A stretch of 64,000 bases of DNA from Actinobaculum massiliense (GTDB taxonomy: Bacteria; Actinomycetota; Actinomycetes; Actinomycetales; Actinomycetaceae). The DNA is taken from positions 195,896 through 259,895 of the forward strand of contig NZ_LN881717.1 in the NCBI RefSeq assembly GCF_001457435.1. The letters run 5' to 3'. Within the stretch, counting starts at the first letter, position 1. The number at the start of each line of letters is the position of its first letter. Below are positions 42,231 to 53,579 of this stretch, piece after piece. A model generated the notes under the pieces. That model was not told where the DNA came from, did not search any database, and saw only the letters and a list, made by a program, of their open reading frames with translations. The translations under genes and the position numbers were made by a program.

Positions 42231-43373
42231 CTAGACCGTAACCTTATCCGCGAGTTTTTCGAATTTGCTGGGCCCGATCCCCGGTACCGCTAGTAGATCA
42301 TCAACCGCGCGAAAGCCGCCGTTTGCCTCCCGCCATTCCACAATGTCGCTAGCGGTGGCCGGGCCCACCCCGGGTAGCGTGTCAAGCTCCTGCGCGCTGG
42401 CCGTATTGAGGTTAATCAGCCCGCTCGCGCTACTCCCTACGGTTCCCGAGGTCGCGCTGCTCCCGCCAGCGCCGCCCTGACCAGCGGCGCTCTTCCCACC
42501 AGCGCCCTGCCCACCGGAGGCATTGGCAGAGCTCGGCGGCGCCTCACCGGGACGCGGGATATGGATGTGCTGAGCGTCTTCTAGCGGCGCAGCAAGATTG
42601 ATTGCGGCCCCATCCGCATCGGGTGTGGTTCCTCCCGCCGCCGCCACGGCATCAACGACCCGGGCAGAGCCGGCAAGTGTGTACACCCCGGGGGTTTTGA
42701 CCGCGCCTGATATATAAACCGTGACCGTGCCGCCCGGCGAAGCCGCGGCGTTGTCTGACGGAGTGGGAGCTCCTCCTTGTGCGGGGGATGAAGCGCCTGA
42801 CTCCGGGCTTGGCGAATCCCCCGCCGCGGGCTCCTCATCGCCATCGGTTGCGGCAAGGCCCGCGTATTCACCACTCGGTGCTACCTCCGGCTCACCGTGG
42901 GCCGATGAGCCCGGCCGGGAAAGTGACCACAAGAAGACCGCAAATACCCCGCACAAAACCGCCACGGCGAATGCGCGAAGCGATCGGCTATCCCAGACCC
43001 AGCGCCCGCGCGGTGCCACGGGGGCCAGCGCGGCAACGTCTTCACCCGTCCCTGAGGCCAGAGCCAAGGAGGCAAAGCGCCGCGGCGAGCCTTTTACGCC
43101 TCCACGGTTTTTTCGCCCGCGGCGTTCCTCCCGCGCACCAAAATCCCGCGTGCCGAAATCCTCGCCATCACCTAAATCCGCCAGCGGGTCGAAAGCTCGG
43201 GTAGCTACCGGTGCGGGTTCGGCTTTCAAGGCACGACGGGCGGCGCGAGATGTTTCTTCTGCGCCGCGCAATGCGTCGTCCGCAGCGCGAGATGCATCTA
43301 CCGCGGCACGGGCAATCTCGTGCCGATTAATAGTGCGCGGCGGCGGGCCTGATCGAGGTGGTGGCTGAGTCAT
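42231..43373 (-). CDS. comEA: DNA receptor ComEA with long N-terminal cytoplasmic extension
   Basis: ComEA binds incoming double-stranded DNA outside the membrane. The 380 residues have a charged, Arg/Ala-rich cytoplasmic part (1-130), one membrane helix (AFAVAVLCGVFAVFLWSL, about 134-152) and a low-complexity Ser/Gly/Ala/Pro linker. An SLBB domain (TVYISGAVKTPGVYTL, about 217-275) and a second Gly/Ser-rich linker follow, and the chain ends in the helix-hairpin-helix pair (INLNTASAQELDTLPGVGPA, and VPGIGPSKFEKLAD). Most ComEA proteins have little before the helix, so the 130-residue extension is notable. It is co-directional with comEC and holA. Confidence 0.92.
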   Translation of the reverse strand: MTQPPPRSGPPPRTINRHEIARAAVDASRAADDALRGAEETSRAARRALKAEPAPVATRAFDPLADLGDGEDFGTRDFGAREERRGRKNRGGVKGSPRRFASLALASGTGEDVAALAPVAPRGRWVWDSRSLRAFAVAVLCGVFAVFLWSLSRPGSSAHGEPEVAPSGEYAGLAATDGDEEPAAGDSPSPESGASSPAQGGAPTPSDNAAASPGGTVTVYISGAVKTPGVYTLAGSARVVDAVAAAGGTTPDADGAAINLAAPLEDAQHIHIPRPGEAPPSSANASGGQGAGGKSAAGQGGAGGSSATSGTVGSSASGLINLNTASAQELDTLPGVGPATASDIVEWREANGGFRAVDDLLAVPGIGPSKFEKLADKVTV

Positions 43374-43402
43374 ACGGCCATGCTGGCGCGAGTTGAGGTA
43401 TC

Positions 43403-43443
43403 AAAAAAGTGGGGGTACCAATCCTGTGGATAGATACCCCCAC
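43403..43443 (-). terminator. Intrinsic terminator after the aldose-epimerase-like gene
   Basis: GTGGGGGTA (43409-43417) pairs with TACCCCCAC (43435-43443). On the minus strand the stem is followed directly by TTTTTT. It separates the epimerase-like gene from comEA. Confidence 0.9.
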
Positions 43444-43490
43444 GAATCATTCTGTGGAACGCTGCCGGCAACGCCTGCCGCCAGCCGCGC

Positions 43491-44456
43491 CTACTGCCAG
43501 TAACTCAGCGTCGCGGTAAGCGAACGAACGTCCCCTTCCGCGAGTTGCACCAACGAAGCCTGATCGGGCCGGTTGAAGGAATTCACCAGGGCGGTGCGCG
43601 GGGAAAGCAGCAACGATCCGCGCGAGCCTCGCGAAAGGTCGTCCGCCGTCGAAACCCGAACATACGGCGATTCAGCCGGCTCTTGGGTCAGTTGCAAAAG
43701 GCTACCGCGCACCGGATCGCGAAGCTGGGTGACGACCACCCCACCGGAATTCGGGACGAGATCCCCGAAAACCGCATCCAGAGACTCTTTCCCAATGTAT
43801 TCACGCAAAATTGGGCTGGCCACCCCGGTCAGCGCCGCATCACCCGCGATCGGAATCCCCTGCTGATTCGTGGCGATACGGGTACGCGCCTGCACGGACA
43901 GCGAAAGGTTGGAAATCCCCTCCATGCCTGGGAAACGCACATACGGGCGCCATCCCAGGGCGAGCGGAACGCTGGCTCCGGAAATATTTTCGGCCTGAAT
44001 CGTCACCGACAGATGCCGGCCAGAATCCGCTCCCTGCTCCAGAGCAAACACCACGCCAATCTCGAGTTTCCAGGGATAAGCCGTGATGCCCTTAAAACGG
44101 GTGGAAAGCATCAGCGCATCTCCGGCGCGCACGCGCTTGAAATCTAGGTCACCGATAAGCGCGCCCTCGCCGTCGCCCTTGACCTTCCGGTCCTTACCCG
44201 CGAAACGATAGGTGCCCGCGCCAATCGGGCCCACCCACGGCCCCTCCACCAGGCTGCGATTTCCGGTGCGGTTAAGCAGTTCCTCCGCGCTCTGGTAGCC
44301 GTCGATCACGCTCGGCGCGCCCGGCGCGGGTTGCCACGAAATAAGCGTGGCGCCGCGCTGTGCAATCAGAGCGCTCGCACCATCCGCCGCCGTGAGCCTC
44401 CAGGCGGGTAGCCCGTCAAATTCCTCCGCCGAAATTCTCGTCAGTTTGCTAGCCAC
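43491..44456 (-). CDS. Divergent aldose-1-epimerase/hexose-6-phosphate mutarotase-like protein
   Basis: A 321-residue beta-sandwich protein of the aldose-epimerase superfamily, nearest in layout to YeaD-type hexose-6-phosphate mutarotases: ALIAQRGATLISWQP at the start, GPWVGPIGAGTYRFAGK, and PLALGWRPYVRFP in the middle. Two active-site positions differ: the catalytic His of the HPYF/HTYF motif is Arg170 (GWRPY), and the Arg of the PWANRI-like motif is lost (PWVGPIG). Mutarotase activity is therefore doubtful; sugar binding is more plausible. It stands alone between leuS and comEA with its own terminator. Confidence 0.75.
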   Translation of the reverse strand: MASKLTRISAEEFDGLPAWRLTAADGASALIAQRGATLISWQPAPGAPSVIDGYQSAEELLNRTGNRSLVEGPWVGPIGAGTYRFAGKDRKVKGDGEGALIGDLDFKRVRAGDALMLSTRFKGITAYPWKLEIGVVFALEQGADSGRHLSVTIQAENISGASVPLALGWRPYVRFPGMEGISNLSLSVQARTRIATNQQGIPIAGDAALTGVASPILREYIGKESLDAVFGDLVPNSGGVVVTQLRDPVRGSLLQLTQEPAESPYVRVSTADDLSRGSRGSLLLSPRTALVNSFNRPDQASLVQLAEGDVRSLTATLSYWQ

Positions 44457-44588
44457 AGCCTCACCATCTTCCGCGTTCCAACTCCTCTTCGTCCCAGGTT
44501 GCGTATCCGTTTTAGGTTCGCTTCACGTTCTCGGGTTGCTTTTTTGGGAGGCCGACGCCCTAGCGCCGGCCCCGCCCCTCATAACACA

Positions 44589-47513
<2,925 letters not shown>

Positions 47514-47613
47514 TTCTCTTCTCCTCTATCGAGTATTCCACTGCGAGATTTCCACTGCGGGCCAGTCTATCGCCCCCGACCTCGTCGTCGTGAATCGTCC
47601 CACCCTATGCACG

Positions 47614-47619
47614 TACAAT
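47614..47619 (+). promoter_or_regulatory. -10 box TACAAT of a leaderless HIT message
   Basis: TACAAT ends six bases before ATG 47626, which places the transcription start on or next to the A of ATG. GTGAAT at 47590-47595 is a weak -35 candidate with an 18-base spacer. Confidence 0.6.
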
Positions 47620-47625
47620 TGGGCT

Positions 47626-48066
47626 ATGACGGTTTACACAAAAATTATCGACGGCGAAATTCCCGGACGTTTTATTTGGGCAGATGAGTCGACTGTAGCG
47701 ATTGCGGACATTGAACCGCACGCTCCAGGGCATACGCTGGTGATCCCGCGCGAGCCCTACGAGAAGTTCACAGATGTGCCCGATGACCTCGCGGCGCATC
47801 TGTTCGTCGTTGCCAAGCGCATCGGCCAGGCACAAATTGAGGCGTTTGAGCCGGACCGCGCCATGCTGGTGATTGCCGGCCTGGGCGTTCCACACGTCCA
47901 CCTGCACGTGATTCCCTCGGAGGATGAGAAACTAATTTCCTTCGACTACGCCCAGAAGGATGTGCCCGGCGAAGAGCTCGACGTGAACGCCGAGAAGCTG
48001 CGCCAGGCGCTCATCGCTGGCGGCTGGGGCGAGTTCGTCCCTAAGGATTTGCATTCCTTGAGTTAG
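47626..48066 (+). CDS. HIT-family nucleotide hydrolase/transferase
   Basis: The 146-residue protein has the histidine triad HVHLHVIP near residue 87 and the family start TVYTKIIDGEIPGRFIWAD. HIT proteins hydrolyse or transfer nucleoside monophosphates (AMP-lysine, adenylated side products). The exact substrate is not visible. I start at ATG 47626 because the conserved part begins there and TACAAT lies six bases upstream without a ribosome site; the open frame runs further back to 47494 but overlaps the leuS leader. A terminator follows. Confidence 0.92.
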   Translation: MTVYTKIIDGEIPGRFIWADESTVAIADIEPHAPGHTLVIPREPYEKFTDVPDDLAAHLFVVAKRIGQAQIEAFEPDRAMLVIAGLGVPHVHLHVIPSEDEKLISFDYAQKDVPGEELDVNAEKLRQALIAGGWGEFVPKDLHSLS

Positions 48067-48125
48067 CACTCGGCTTTCGCCAGTTGGCGGATTCGGCTGG
48101 TTTATGGGCCTTGCCGGCCGAAAAG

Positions 48126-48163
48126 AAGTGAGGGGACGCGGCGATTGCCACGTCCCCTCACTT
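48126..48163. terminator. Bidirectional terminator between HIT and HAD genes
   Basis: AAGTGAGGGGACG (48126-48138) pairs perfectly with CGTCCCCTCACTT (48151-48163) over a 12-base loop that holds a small GGC/GCC pair. It lies between two convergent genes. T-runs are short on both sides. Confidence 0.8.
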
Positions 48164-48204
48164 GACTTCGGCAAGAGTTTGCCGAAGCCTCGTTTTCTGC
48201 GTCT

Positions 48205-48978
48205 TTAGTTTGCCTTGCTCACCAGCTCTTCAATGAAGCTCGCGGTATGTTCCCAATCGCGAACCGCGAAGGTATCGATCCCTAGGCACGTGACCGGGAA
48301 GTCGTTCCCGCCCGGATCGAGACGATCACCAACGAAGAGCATCGCGCTGATCGGGATGCCGGTTTGCTTGGAAAGCTCGGCGATTCCGTACGCCTTATCC
48401 ACACCCTTTCGGGTGATGTCCACCGACGTCGACCCACCGGAACGAACCTCCAGCGTTGGCAGACGCTTGGCGACCGCCGCCCGTAGAGTCTCCTTCTTTT
48501 CGCCGTTGGGATCCCAGGCGCGTTTTGCCTCCAAGGGAGCCTGCTGGCCGAGCGCGGAAAACGTAATTTGTGATCCGCGATCTTCCAGAATCTCGCCCCA
48601 CGTTTCAGCCTCCCACAGGCCGAGTCTGCGAGCCTCCTCTTCCAGGATTGCCAGCGCTTCAGCGCGTTCGGCGTCAGTGAGGTTGCGAACGTAGACGTTC
48701 TCCCACTCTCCGCTTTTGCGCACCATATAGCGCGTGCCGCAGGTCGGCATCAGGTGGAGCCGCTCCAATTCTGGTTCGGAGGCATCGAGCCCTGCTAAAA
48801 GCTGGGATTCAAATTGTCCGAATTGACCTCCGGAAATCACACAGACCTCGACGCGATCAAGGAGCCGCGAGAGAGCTACTGCCATTCGCCCTGGTAACGG
48901 GGACTTTGACGGTGCCAGCGTGTCATCCAGGTCAAAAGCGACCAACTGGTAGTTAGAAAGCTGAATTTGTGACGTCAC
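48205..48978 (-). CDS. HAD-IIB phosphatase, phosphomannomutase-like
   Basis: A 257-residue haloacid-dehalogenase phosphatase. The nucleophile and acid are Asp16 and Asp18 in AFDLDDTLAPSKSPL, motif II is CVISGGQ, and motif IV is FVGDRLDPGGNDFPV. The cap (about 80-190) is C2 type, as in sugar phosphatases and eukaryotic-type phosphomannomutases; GSTSVDITRKGVDKAYG is typical of that group. A sugar-phosphate substrate is likely but not proven. The GTG start lies eight bases after the DUF4282 gene, so both are probably on one transcript. Confidence 0.83.
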   Translation of the reverse strand: MTSQIQLSNYQLVAFDLDDTLAPSKSPLPGRMAVALSRLLDRVEVCVISGGQFGQFESQLLAGLDASEPELERLHLMPTCGTRYMVRKSGEWENVYVRNLTDAERAEALAILEEEARRLGLWEAETWGEILEDRGSQITFSALGQQAPLEAKRAWDPNGEKKETLRAAVAKRLPTLEVRSGGSTSVDITRKGVDKAYGIAELSKQTGIPISAMLFVGDRLDPGGNDFPVTCLGIDTFAVRDWEHTASFIEELVSKAN

Positions 48979-48986
48979 GGATGGAT

Positions 48987-49478
48987 TTATGCCTCGCTGT
49001 CGCTCTTTGTGGCCGCTTCACCCAAGAGCCGGGTGGCCGCGGGAATGAGGAGCGCAATCGAAACCTGCAGAGCGAATGCGAAGAGCGCCGAAATGACGTC
49101 CATCGCGGTTAGGCTATAACCCGAGCTCAGCACCGCGATGAGTGCGAACAGAGCGTAGATGAGGAGGATACCGGCGGCAACGATGGCAAGAATCTGTGCA
49201 ATCTTCGCCAGCCCCTTTCCGCCCCGCTTGTTGAAGTCAAGATTGAAGAGGTAACCAAAAGCCGAAGGGTTCACCGGCGGCTGCTGGTAGCCGTAGGGCG
49301 CCTGGCCCTGGCCCGGCGCCGGAGCCGAGTATGCCGAAGGAGCCCACTGCTGGCCGTAGCCCTGCTGCTCCTGGAAGCCCTGCTGATACTGCGCGGCGTT
49401 CGGATCGACCGCCTGCCCGCCCGCGGGTTGCGAAAAGTTGTTCTGGAAGTTCTGCTCGCCGTTCTGCGTTTCGCTCAT
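48987..49478 (-). CDS. DUF4282 membrane protein with Gln/Pro-rich N-terminus
   Basis: From ATG 49478 the protein has 163 residues. The first 80 are low-complexity Gln, Gly, Tyr, Pro and Ala. The conserved part starts FGYLFNLDFNKRGGKGLAKI and has two membrane helices (ILAIVAAGILLIYALFALIA; VISALFAFALQVSIALLIPA), the DUF4282 pattern. Function is unknown. AAAGGAA precedes the ATG; an in-frame start at 49535 has no site. It is divergent from the MntR-like gene and upstream of the HAD phosphatase. Confidence 0.8.
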   Translation of the reverse strand: MSETQNGEQNFQNNFSQPAGGQAVDPNAAQYQQGFQEQQGYGQQWAPSAYSAPAPGQGQAPYGYQQPPVNPSAFGYLFNLDFNKRGGKGLAKIAQILAIVAAGILLIYALFALIAVLSSGYSLTAMDVISALFAFALQVSIALLIPAATRLLGEAATKSDSEA

Positions 49479-49719
49479 TTCAATTCCTTTCGAAACGTTC
49501 CCGAGCAACGCCCGGGCATGCCTTTCGCTGTACAAGATACCAATTAAAAGCTAACTAAGGATATTTTTCCCATATCGCAGCAAAATTCTTGCTTCTTTCC
49601 AGTCTTTTTCATGGCACGGACGCAAACATTTCTCGGTAACCTAGGCAACGTGCACTTTGGCACCCCGAGTAGCCAGTCACCCAAAGCACCCGTGCGCACG
49701 CGATTAACCGGGAGGAACC

Positions 49720-50406
49720 GTGGAGTTATCGACCTCCAATGAGGATTACCTCGCCGCCATTTGGAAATTAGAGGAATGGAACGGCAAAGCTCCCTCCACC
49801 AGCGAACTGGCAAAAAAACTACATCTTTCCGCTTCCAGCGTGTCTGAGGGAGTATCGCGCCTAGCGAACCTCGGTTTTGTCACTCACGCGCCCTACGGTT
49901 CGGTTTCCCTCACCGAAAGCGGCCGTGCGCACGCTGAACGGCTAGTTCGTGGGCATCGCATTATTGAGACAGCGCTCGTCGATTTCCTCGGTTACACCTG
50001 GGATGAGGTGCACGAGGAGGCCGAGCAACTCGAGCACGCCGTCTCGGAGCGCCTCATTGAGCGCCTCGATGGCCTTCTGGGCCACCCCGACCATGATCCC
50101 CACGGGGACCCCATCCCCCGCGAGGATGGCACATCGCTTGGCCGAACCCGCGCCGTCCAGCTCACGCTCGACCAGGTGCACTCCGGGTCTGCAGCGCGAG
50201 TGGAACGGGTTTCGGATGAAAACCCGGATCTTCTTAAATACCTGGCAACTTTCGGTATTTCGGTGGGCTCGCTTCTCACCGATATCAAGCAAATTCCGGG
50301 AGCTGGAGTGCTTGAGGTTCGCACCGCAAACGGCACTCTCACCATCTCGGCCGCGGCGGCTCAATCAATTATTGTTCGGGCAACCACCGACGGCGAACTG
50401 AAATAA
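49720..50406 (+). CDS. DtxR/MntR-family metal-dependent repressor, probably manganese type
   Basis: The 228-residue protein has a winged helix (residues 1-70, STSELAKKLHLSASSVSEGV), a metal-binding dimer domain (71-140) and a C-terminal SH3-like FeoA domain. Ancillary-site residues His79, Glu83 and His98 and primary-site Glu105 and His106 match DtxR/IdeR. At primary positions where iron sensors have Met10 and Cys102, this protein has Asp9 and Glu102, the MntR pattern. I infer Mn(II) rather than Fe(II) sensing, with the three-domain build of IdeR. The GTG has a GGGAGGAA site. No metal transporter is in the window, so the regulon is elsewhere. Confidence 0.85.
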   Translation: MELSTSNEDYLAAIWKLEEWNGKAPSTSELAKKLHLSASSVSEGVSRLANLGFVTHAPYGSVSLTESGRAHAERLVRGHRIIETALVDFLGYTWDEVHEEAEQLEHAVSERLIERLDGLLGHPDHDPHGDPIPREDGTSLGRTRAVQLTLDQVHSGSAARVERVSDENPDLLKYLATFGISVGSLLTDIKQIPGAGVLEVRTANGTLTISAAAAQSIIVRATTDGELK

Positions 50407-50807
50407 TCGCCCCCAGTAGACGTCCGTCGCGCGCATAACCCCGGGTGGGGTGTTTGGCATATCGATTGCGATCTGCACATACTGCCCCGGAACCACCGAG
50501 ATTCGATAGTTCTTTCCCGCGGCAATATCAACCCTTTGCTCTTCATATCCGTCCATCATGCCCTCCGCTCTCTTGGACTCGATGGAACCACGATCGCGCA
50601 CCCGTCCGACACGAAAACTCCCATCTGCATCCGCGCCGGCAGGAAGCCCACCGTCCGCGCAGACGCAGAGCCCAACGCCGGACCAAACGCAGGGCCCCAC
50701 CATCCGTGCAAAAGCAGAGCTCACTACTCGCGCATTCACAAAAGCGGGGCAAGCCCGTTGGGCCCGCCCCGCTTCATTCAATTCTTTTTACCGCAACGCG
50801 GCCGTCC
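50407..50807. other. 400-base gap between the MntR-like gene and ndh
   Basis: No convincing gene. On the minus strand a frame covering about 50365-50560 reads like a protein C-terminus (NYRISVVPGQYVQIAIDMP, then RATDVYWGRLFQ), but it overlaps the 3' end of the regulator gene, has no start or ribosome site of note, and its upstream part is low in coding character. It could be a decayed gene end. The gap also contains the ndh terminator at 50742-50774. Confidence 0.4.
50742..50774 (-). terminator. Composite terminator after ndh
   Basis: AAGCGGGGC (50742-50750) pairs with GCCCCGCTT (50766-50774), with an inner GCCC/GGGC hairpin in the loop. On the minus strand TTTTG follows; on the plus strand there is a TTCTTTTT stretch 10 bases on, so the MntR-like transcript may end here too. 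Confidence 0.75.
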
Positions 50808-52154
50808 CTATTCGGCCTCTTCAAACTTTCCTTCATCGAGCGCCTGGGAGGCGGAGAGAAGTCCGTCTCGTGCACGCTTCGAGAACGGATTGATATCGCC
50901 CGTAATCAGATCGTGGCGGCGCGGGAAGAGGATGTACTTCGACATCAGGTTCACCGCAGAGGCAAGGCGTTCGCGCCCGGATTCCAGTTGCATAACGTGA
51001 ATCAAATTCCAAATGAGCCATGCCGGCAAACCGGAAAGGTTCGGCAACTTCGCGATTTCCGCAACCGCAAACCCGGCCCCGACCGTTGCCATCGAGCCAA
51101 GATCCTTGTACTCGAAATTCTCGGTGCTCTTGCCCTGCAGGCTATTGGTAATAACCTTCGCTACGTGCTTGCCGCCCTGGATGGCCGGTTGCGCGAGCTG
51201 CGGCAACCCCTTCTCCCCGATCACGGCAACGTCGCCAATTGCAAAGACGCCGTCGGCGCCCTCAACGCGCAGGTTCTCATCAACCTGAAGGCGTCCGCGC
51301 GCGCCCTGCGGCAGGCCCCATTCGCTGGCGACCTTCGGGACGCCCACACCGGAAGACCACACGATCAGGTTGGCGTCGATCCAGTGTTCTTCCTTGGTGT
51401 CCATGTTCTCGAGCTTGATACGCTCCGCTTCCACTTCGCGCACCGCTTCGCCCAGCATTACCTTCACGCCGCGGTCTTCCAGCGCACGCTTTGCGGCCTT
51501 CTGGCTATCCTCGTCAAACGGCCCGAGAATCGTCGGAGCCATGTCCACCAGCGTAATCTCGAGGGCATCAGGCGAAACCGCCGGGAAGAGATCCCCGAAA
51601 TCGTACTTGCGAAGCTCGGCGAAGGCGCCCGCGGTTTCGACGCCGGTAGGGCCACCGCCACACACAACAATACGGAAGGGACGCCCGTCCTCGTTGAAGT
51701 CATGTCCGTCAAGCAATCCGAACAGGCGGTCGCGAAGAGTCAGGGCCTCGTCACGCGCGTAAATCGGGAGGGTGTGCTCCTCGGCGCCCGGGGTGCCGAA
51801 GTAATTCGCACCGACGCCGGTGGCCATAATCAGGTAGTCGTACTTCATCGTACGGTCGTCATCGAGGTAGATGACCTTCTCCCGGGTATCCACCCGCTGG
51901 AATTCGCCCAAAACAAAGCGTAGATTCTTCTGCTTGGCACGCAGGGAGCGCAAGTAGAAGGTAATATCGCCCGCATTCAGGGCGCCAGCCGCGACCTGGT
52001 ACAGCAGCGGCTTAAAGGTTTGGTATGCGTTCCGATCGATAAGCGTGACGCGAACGGGAGCCTTGCGCAACGCCCTCGCTGCCGCAACGCCGCCGAACCC
52101 ACCGCCCACGATCACAACGTGTGGCAAAGAGGTGCTTCGGAATGTATCAGTCAT
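50808..52154 (-). CDS. ndh: Type II NADH dehydrogenase Ndh
   Basis: A 448-residue single-subunit, non-proton-pumping NADH:quinone oxidoreductase. The FAD site is VVIVGGGFGGVAAARALRK near residue 13, the NAD site is VVCGGGPTGVETAGAFAEL near residue 170, and FAIGDVAVIGEKGLPQLAQP (20 residues) is the second FAD block. The C-terminal amphipathic part (about 380-425) anchors it to the inner membrane face. TAAGTT seven bases before ATG could be the -10 of a leaderless message, but AGGA also lies upstream, so this is open. It stands alone between two terminators. Confidence 0.94.
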   Translation of the reverse strand: MTDTFRSTSLPHVVIVGGGFGGVAAARALRKAPVRVTLIDRNAYQTFKPLLYQVAAGALNAGDITFYLRSLRAKQKNLRFVLGEFQRVDTREKVIYLDDDRTMKYDYLIMATGVGANYFGTPGAEEHTLPIYARDEALTLRDRLFGLLDGHDFNEDGRPFRIVVCGGGPTGVETAGAFAELRKYDFGDLFPAVSPDALEITLVDMAPTILGPFDEDSQKAAKRALEDRGVKVMLGEAVREVEAERIKLENMDTKEEHWIDANLIVWSSGVGVPKVASEWGLPQGARGRLQVDENLRVEGADGVFAIGDVAVIGEKGLPQLAQPAIQGGKHVAKVITNSLQGKSTENFEYKDLGSMATVGAGFAVAEIAKLPNLSGLPAWLIWNLIHVMQLESGRERLASAVNLMSKYILFPRRHDLITGDINPFSKRARDGLLSASQALDEGKFEEAE

Positions 52155-52247
52155 GTGTCCTAACTTAGTCCAAAGCTAGAGTTCACTCCAATATCAAAAC
52201 CATTCTCGCTAATAGCGTTAATGTTGGGGTTATTAATCCTCAAGCAC

Positions 52248-52263
52248 CGCCCCCACGGGGGCG
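52248..52263 (-). terminator. Possible terminator after the HAD phosphatase gene
   Basis: CGCCCCC (52248-52254) and GGGGGCG (52257-52263) can pair, but the two-base loop is too tight and no T-run follows on the minus strand. Weak terminator at best. Confidence 0.3.
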
Positions 52264-52282
52264 AGAGCGGGCTCGGTAATCC

Positions 52283-53119
52283 TTAGTCAGAAATAACCGC
52301 GTCTATTAGTTTCGCCACCGGCGTGGCGGCAGGAGGTAAGGTCCACCGTACCGCCTGCTTGAGAGCCACGCTTCCGCCCGCAACCGAGACCGAAAAACCC
52401 ACACGGGAAATCCACGGCACGTCATTATCGGAATCTCCCACACCGAGTGCCCGAGCAGGATCTAAGCCTTGTGCATCCAGGGCTTCCTTGATTCCCTTCC
52501 ATTTATCGACGCCGGGGGCCTGAATGTCATAGAACATTTCATGGCCGCGCACCGCACCCGGGAACATCTCCTCAATCTGCGACCCGAGGGCATCGAGCAC
52601 CTTCCCCGGTGCCGCCACACCCATTTTTTCAATGCTCATGGGGTCGACGGCGTCGAAATCAACCTCTTGCAGGGGATGCCCCTCATTTGCGTTCTCCATA
52701 ATGCCTCGCGGCGCGTGCTCGACCGCCAAAGGGTTGAAGGCTTGCACCAGCAAATCGTTGACCGTGGTTCCGGTGAGAACTAGTTGGTATTTCTTAGCGA
52801 AATCAACAACGCGATGGAAGGTCTCCTCACCGATTGGGTAGGTGCGAACTACCTCCTCGCCGTTCCAGACGATTGCACCAGCACCCGCAATGACCCAGCC
52901 CTTTACACCGGCGCGGCGCAAAATATTGGTCCCGCCGAAGAGCAAGCGGCCGGTTGCCAGAATAATAGGGAACCCCGCATCATCGGCGTTCTTCAACGCG
53001 GCGAGAGTTTCGGGCCCCACCCTCGATTCTTCGTCGGTGAGCGTCCCGTCGACGTCAAACACAAAGCATTCCGGCTTTTCATCGAATGGAAGATTCTCAA
53101 AATCAAGTTCTTCGGCCAC
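52283..53119 (-). CDS. HAD-IIB family phosphatase (Cof type)
   Basis: A 278-residue HAD phosphatase with Asp22/Asp24 in VFDVDGTLTDEESRV, motif II ILATGR, and motif IV GVGDSDNDVPWI, the Cof/YbiV pattern with a C2 cap. It should dephosphorylate a small sugar or cofactor phosphate; the substrate is not known. The GTG has no ribosome site; TAGGCT (53126-53131) is six bases upstream, which fits a leaderless message. It differs in sequence from the other HAD-IIB protein at 48205. It lies downstream of the tRNA-Ala terminator. Confidence 0.86.
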   Translation of the reverse strand: MAEELDFENLPFDEKPECFVFDVDGTLTDEESRVGPETLAALKNADDAGFPIILATGRLLFGGTNILRRAGVKGWVIAGAGAIVWNGEEVVRTYPIGEETFHRVVDFAKKYQLVLTGTTVNDLLVQAFNPLAVEHAPRGIMENANEGHPLQEVDFDAVDPMSIEKMGVAAPGKVLDALGSQIEEMFPGAVRGHEMFYDIQAPGVDKWKGIKEALDAQGLDPARALGVGDSDNDVPWISRVGFSVSVAGGSVALKQAVRWTLPPAATPVAKLIDAVISD

Positions 53120-53274
53120 GCCACCAGCCTAACCACTTTTCCGACATAGCGCCCAACGCTCGCTACACCACCCGGCGGGCGTGAAATCACCGCTCCTCCC
53201 GCAACCCAGCCGCGAACCTCCGTTCCGGCGGCGGACCGTTCCACAGGCCGACCCACACGAGCGAAACTTAAGCG

Positions 53275-53305
53275 AAAAACGCTCACGTTATTTCAACGTG
53301 AGCGT
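53275..53305 (-). terminator. Intrinsic terminator of tRNA-Ala
   Basis: ACGCTCACGTT (53279-53289) and AACGTGAGCGT (53295-53305) form an 11-base perfect stem with a five-base loop. A run of T follows on the minus strand, seven bases after the tRNA 3' end. Confidence 0.92.
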
Positions 53306-53312
53306 CCAATCG

Positions 53313-53385
53313 TGGAGCTAAGGGGATTCGAACCCCTGACCTCTTCCATGCCATGGAAGCGCGCTACCAACTGCGCCATAGCCCC
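53313..53385 (-). tRNA. tRNA-Ala (anticodon GGC)
   Basis: The 73-base minus-strand sequence folds as a full cloverleaf. The acceptor is GGGGCTA with TAGCTCC (one G-T pair), the D-arm GCGCAGTTGGTAGCGC, the anticodon stem CTTCC/GGAAG with loop ATGGCAT, and the T-arm AGGGGTTCGAATCCCCT. The anticodon GGC at 53350-53352 reads GCC/GCU alanine codons. The discriminator is A and CCA is not encoded, so it is added after transcription. Confidence 0.96.
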
Positions 53386-53579
53386 GAGCGACCTGATAAA
53401 CATTAGTCCGAAAACCAGGGTGAGCGCAAATCCAAACGGCCGCTTTTTCTGAGAATCACGTCACGTTGTCCTGATCCCGAGGGTTTTTCCGCCCGTACTC
53501 AAGCATTTCCAGCGTCTACGGTTTCACGTTGTAACCGTTTGACCTATCGGGCGCGAATGCGTTCTACACCGAGTGCGTC

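Noticed and set aside
47514-47625. T-box riboswitch before leuS
   Set aside because: The gap is too short, and the AGGGUGG-type T-box sequence and specifier stem are not seen.
50445-51923. 492-residue open frame on the plus strand
   Set aside because: Mirror of ndh with composition typical of a shadow frame (Arg/His-rich), no ribosome site, no motif.
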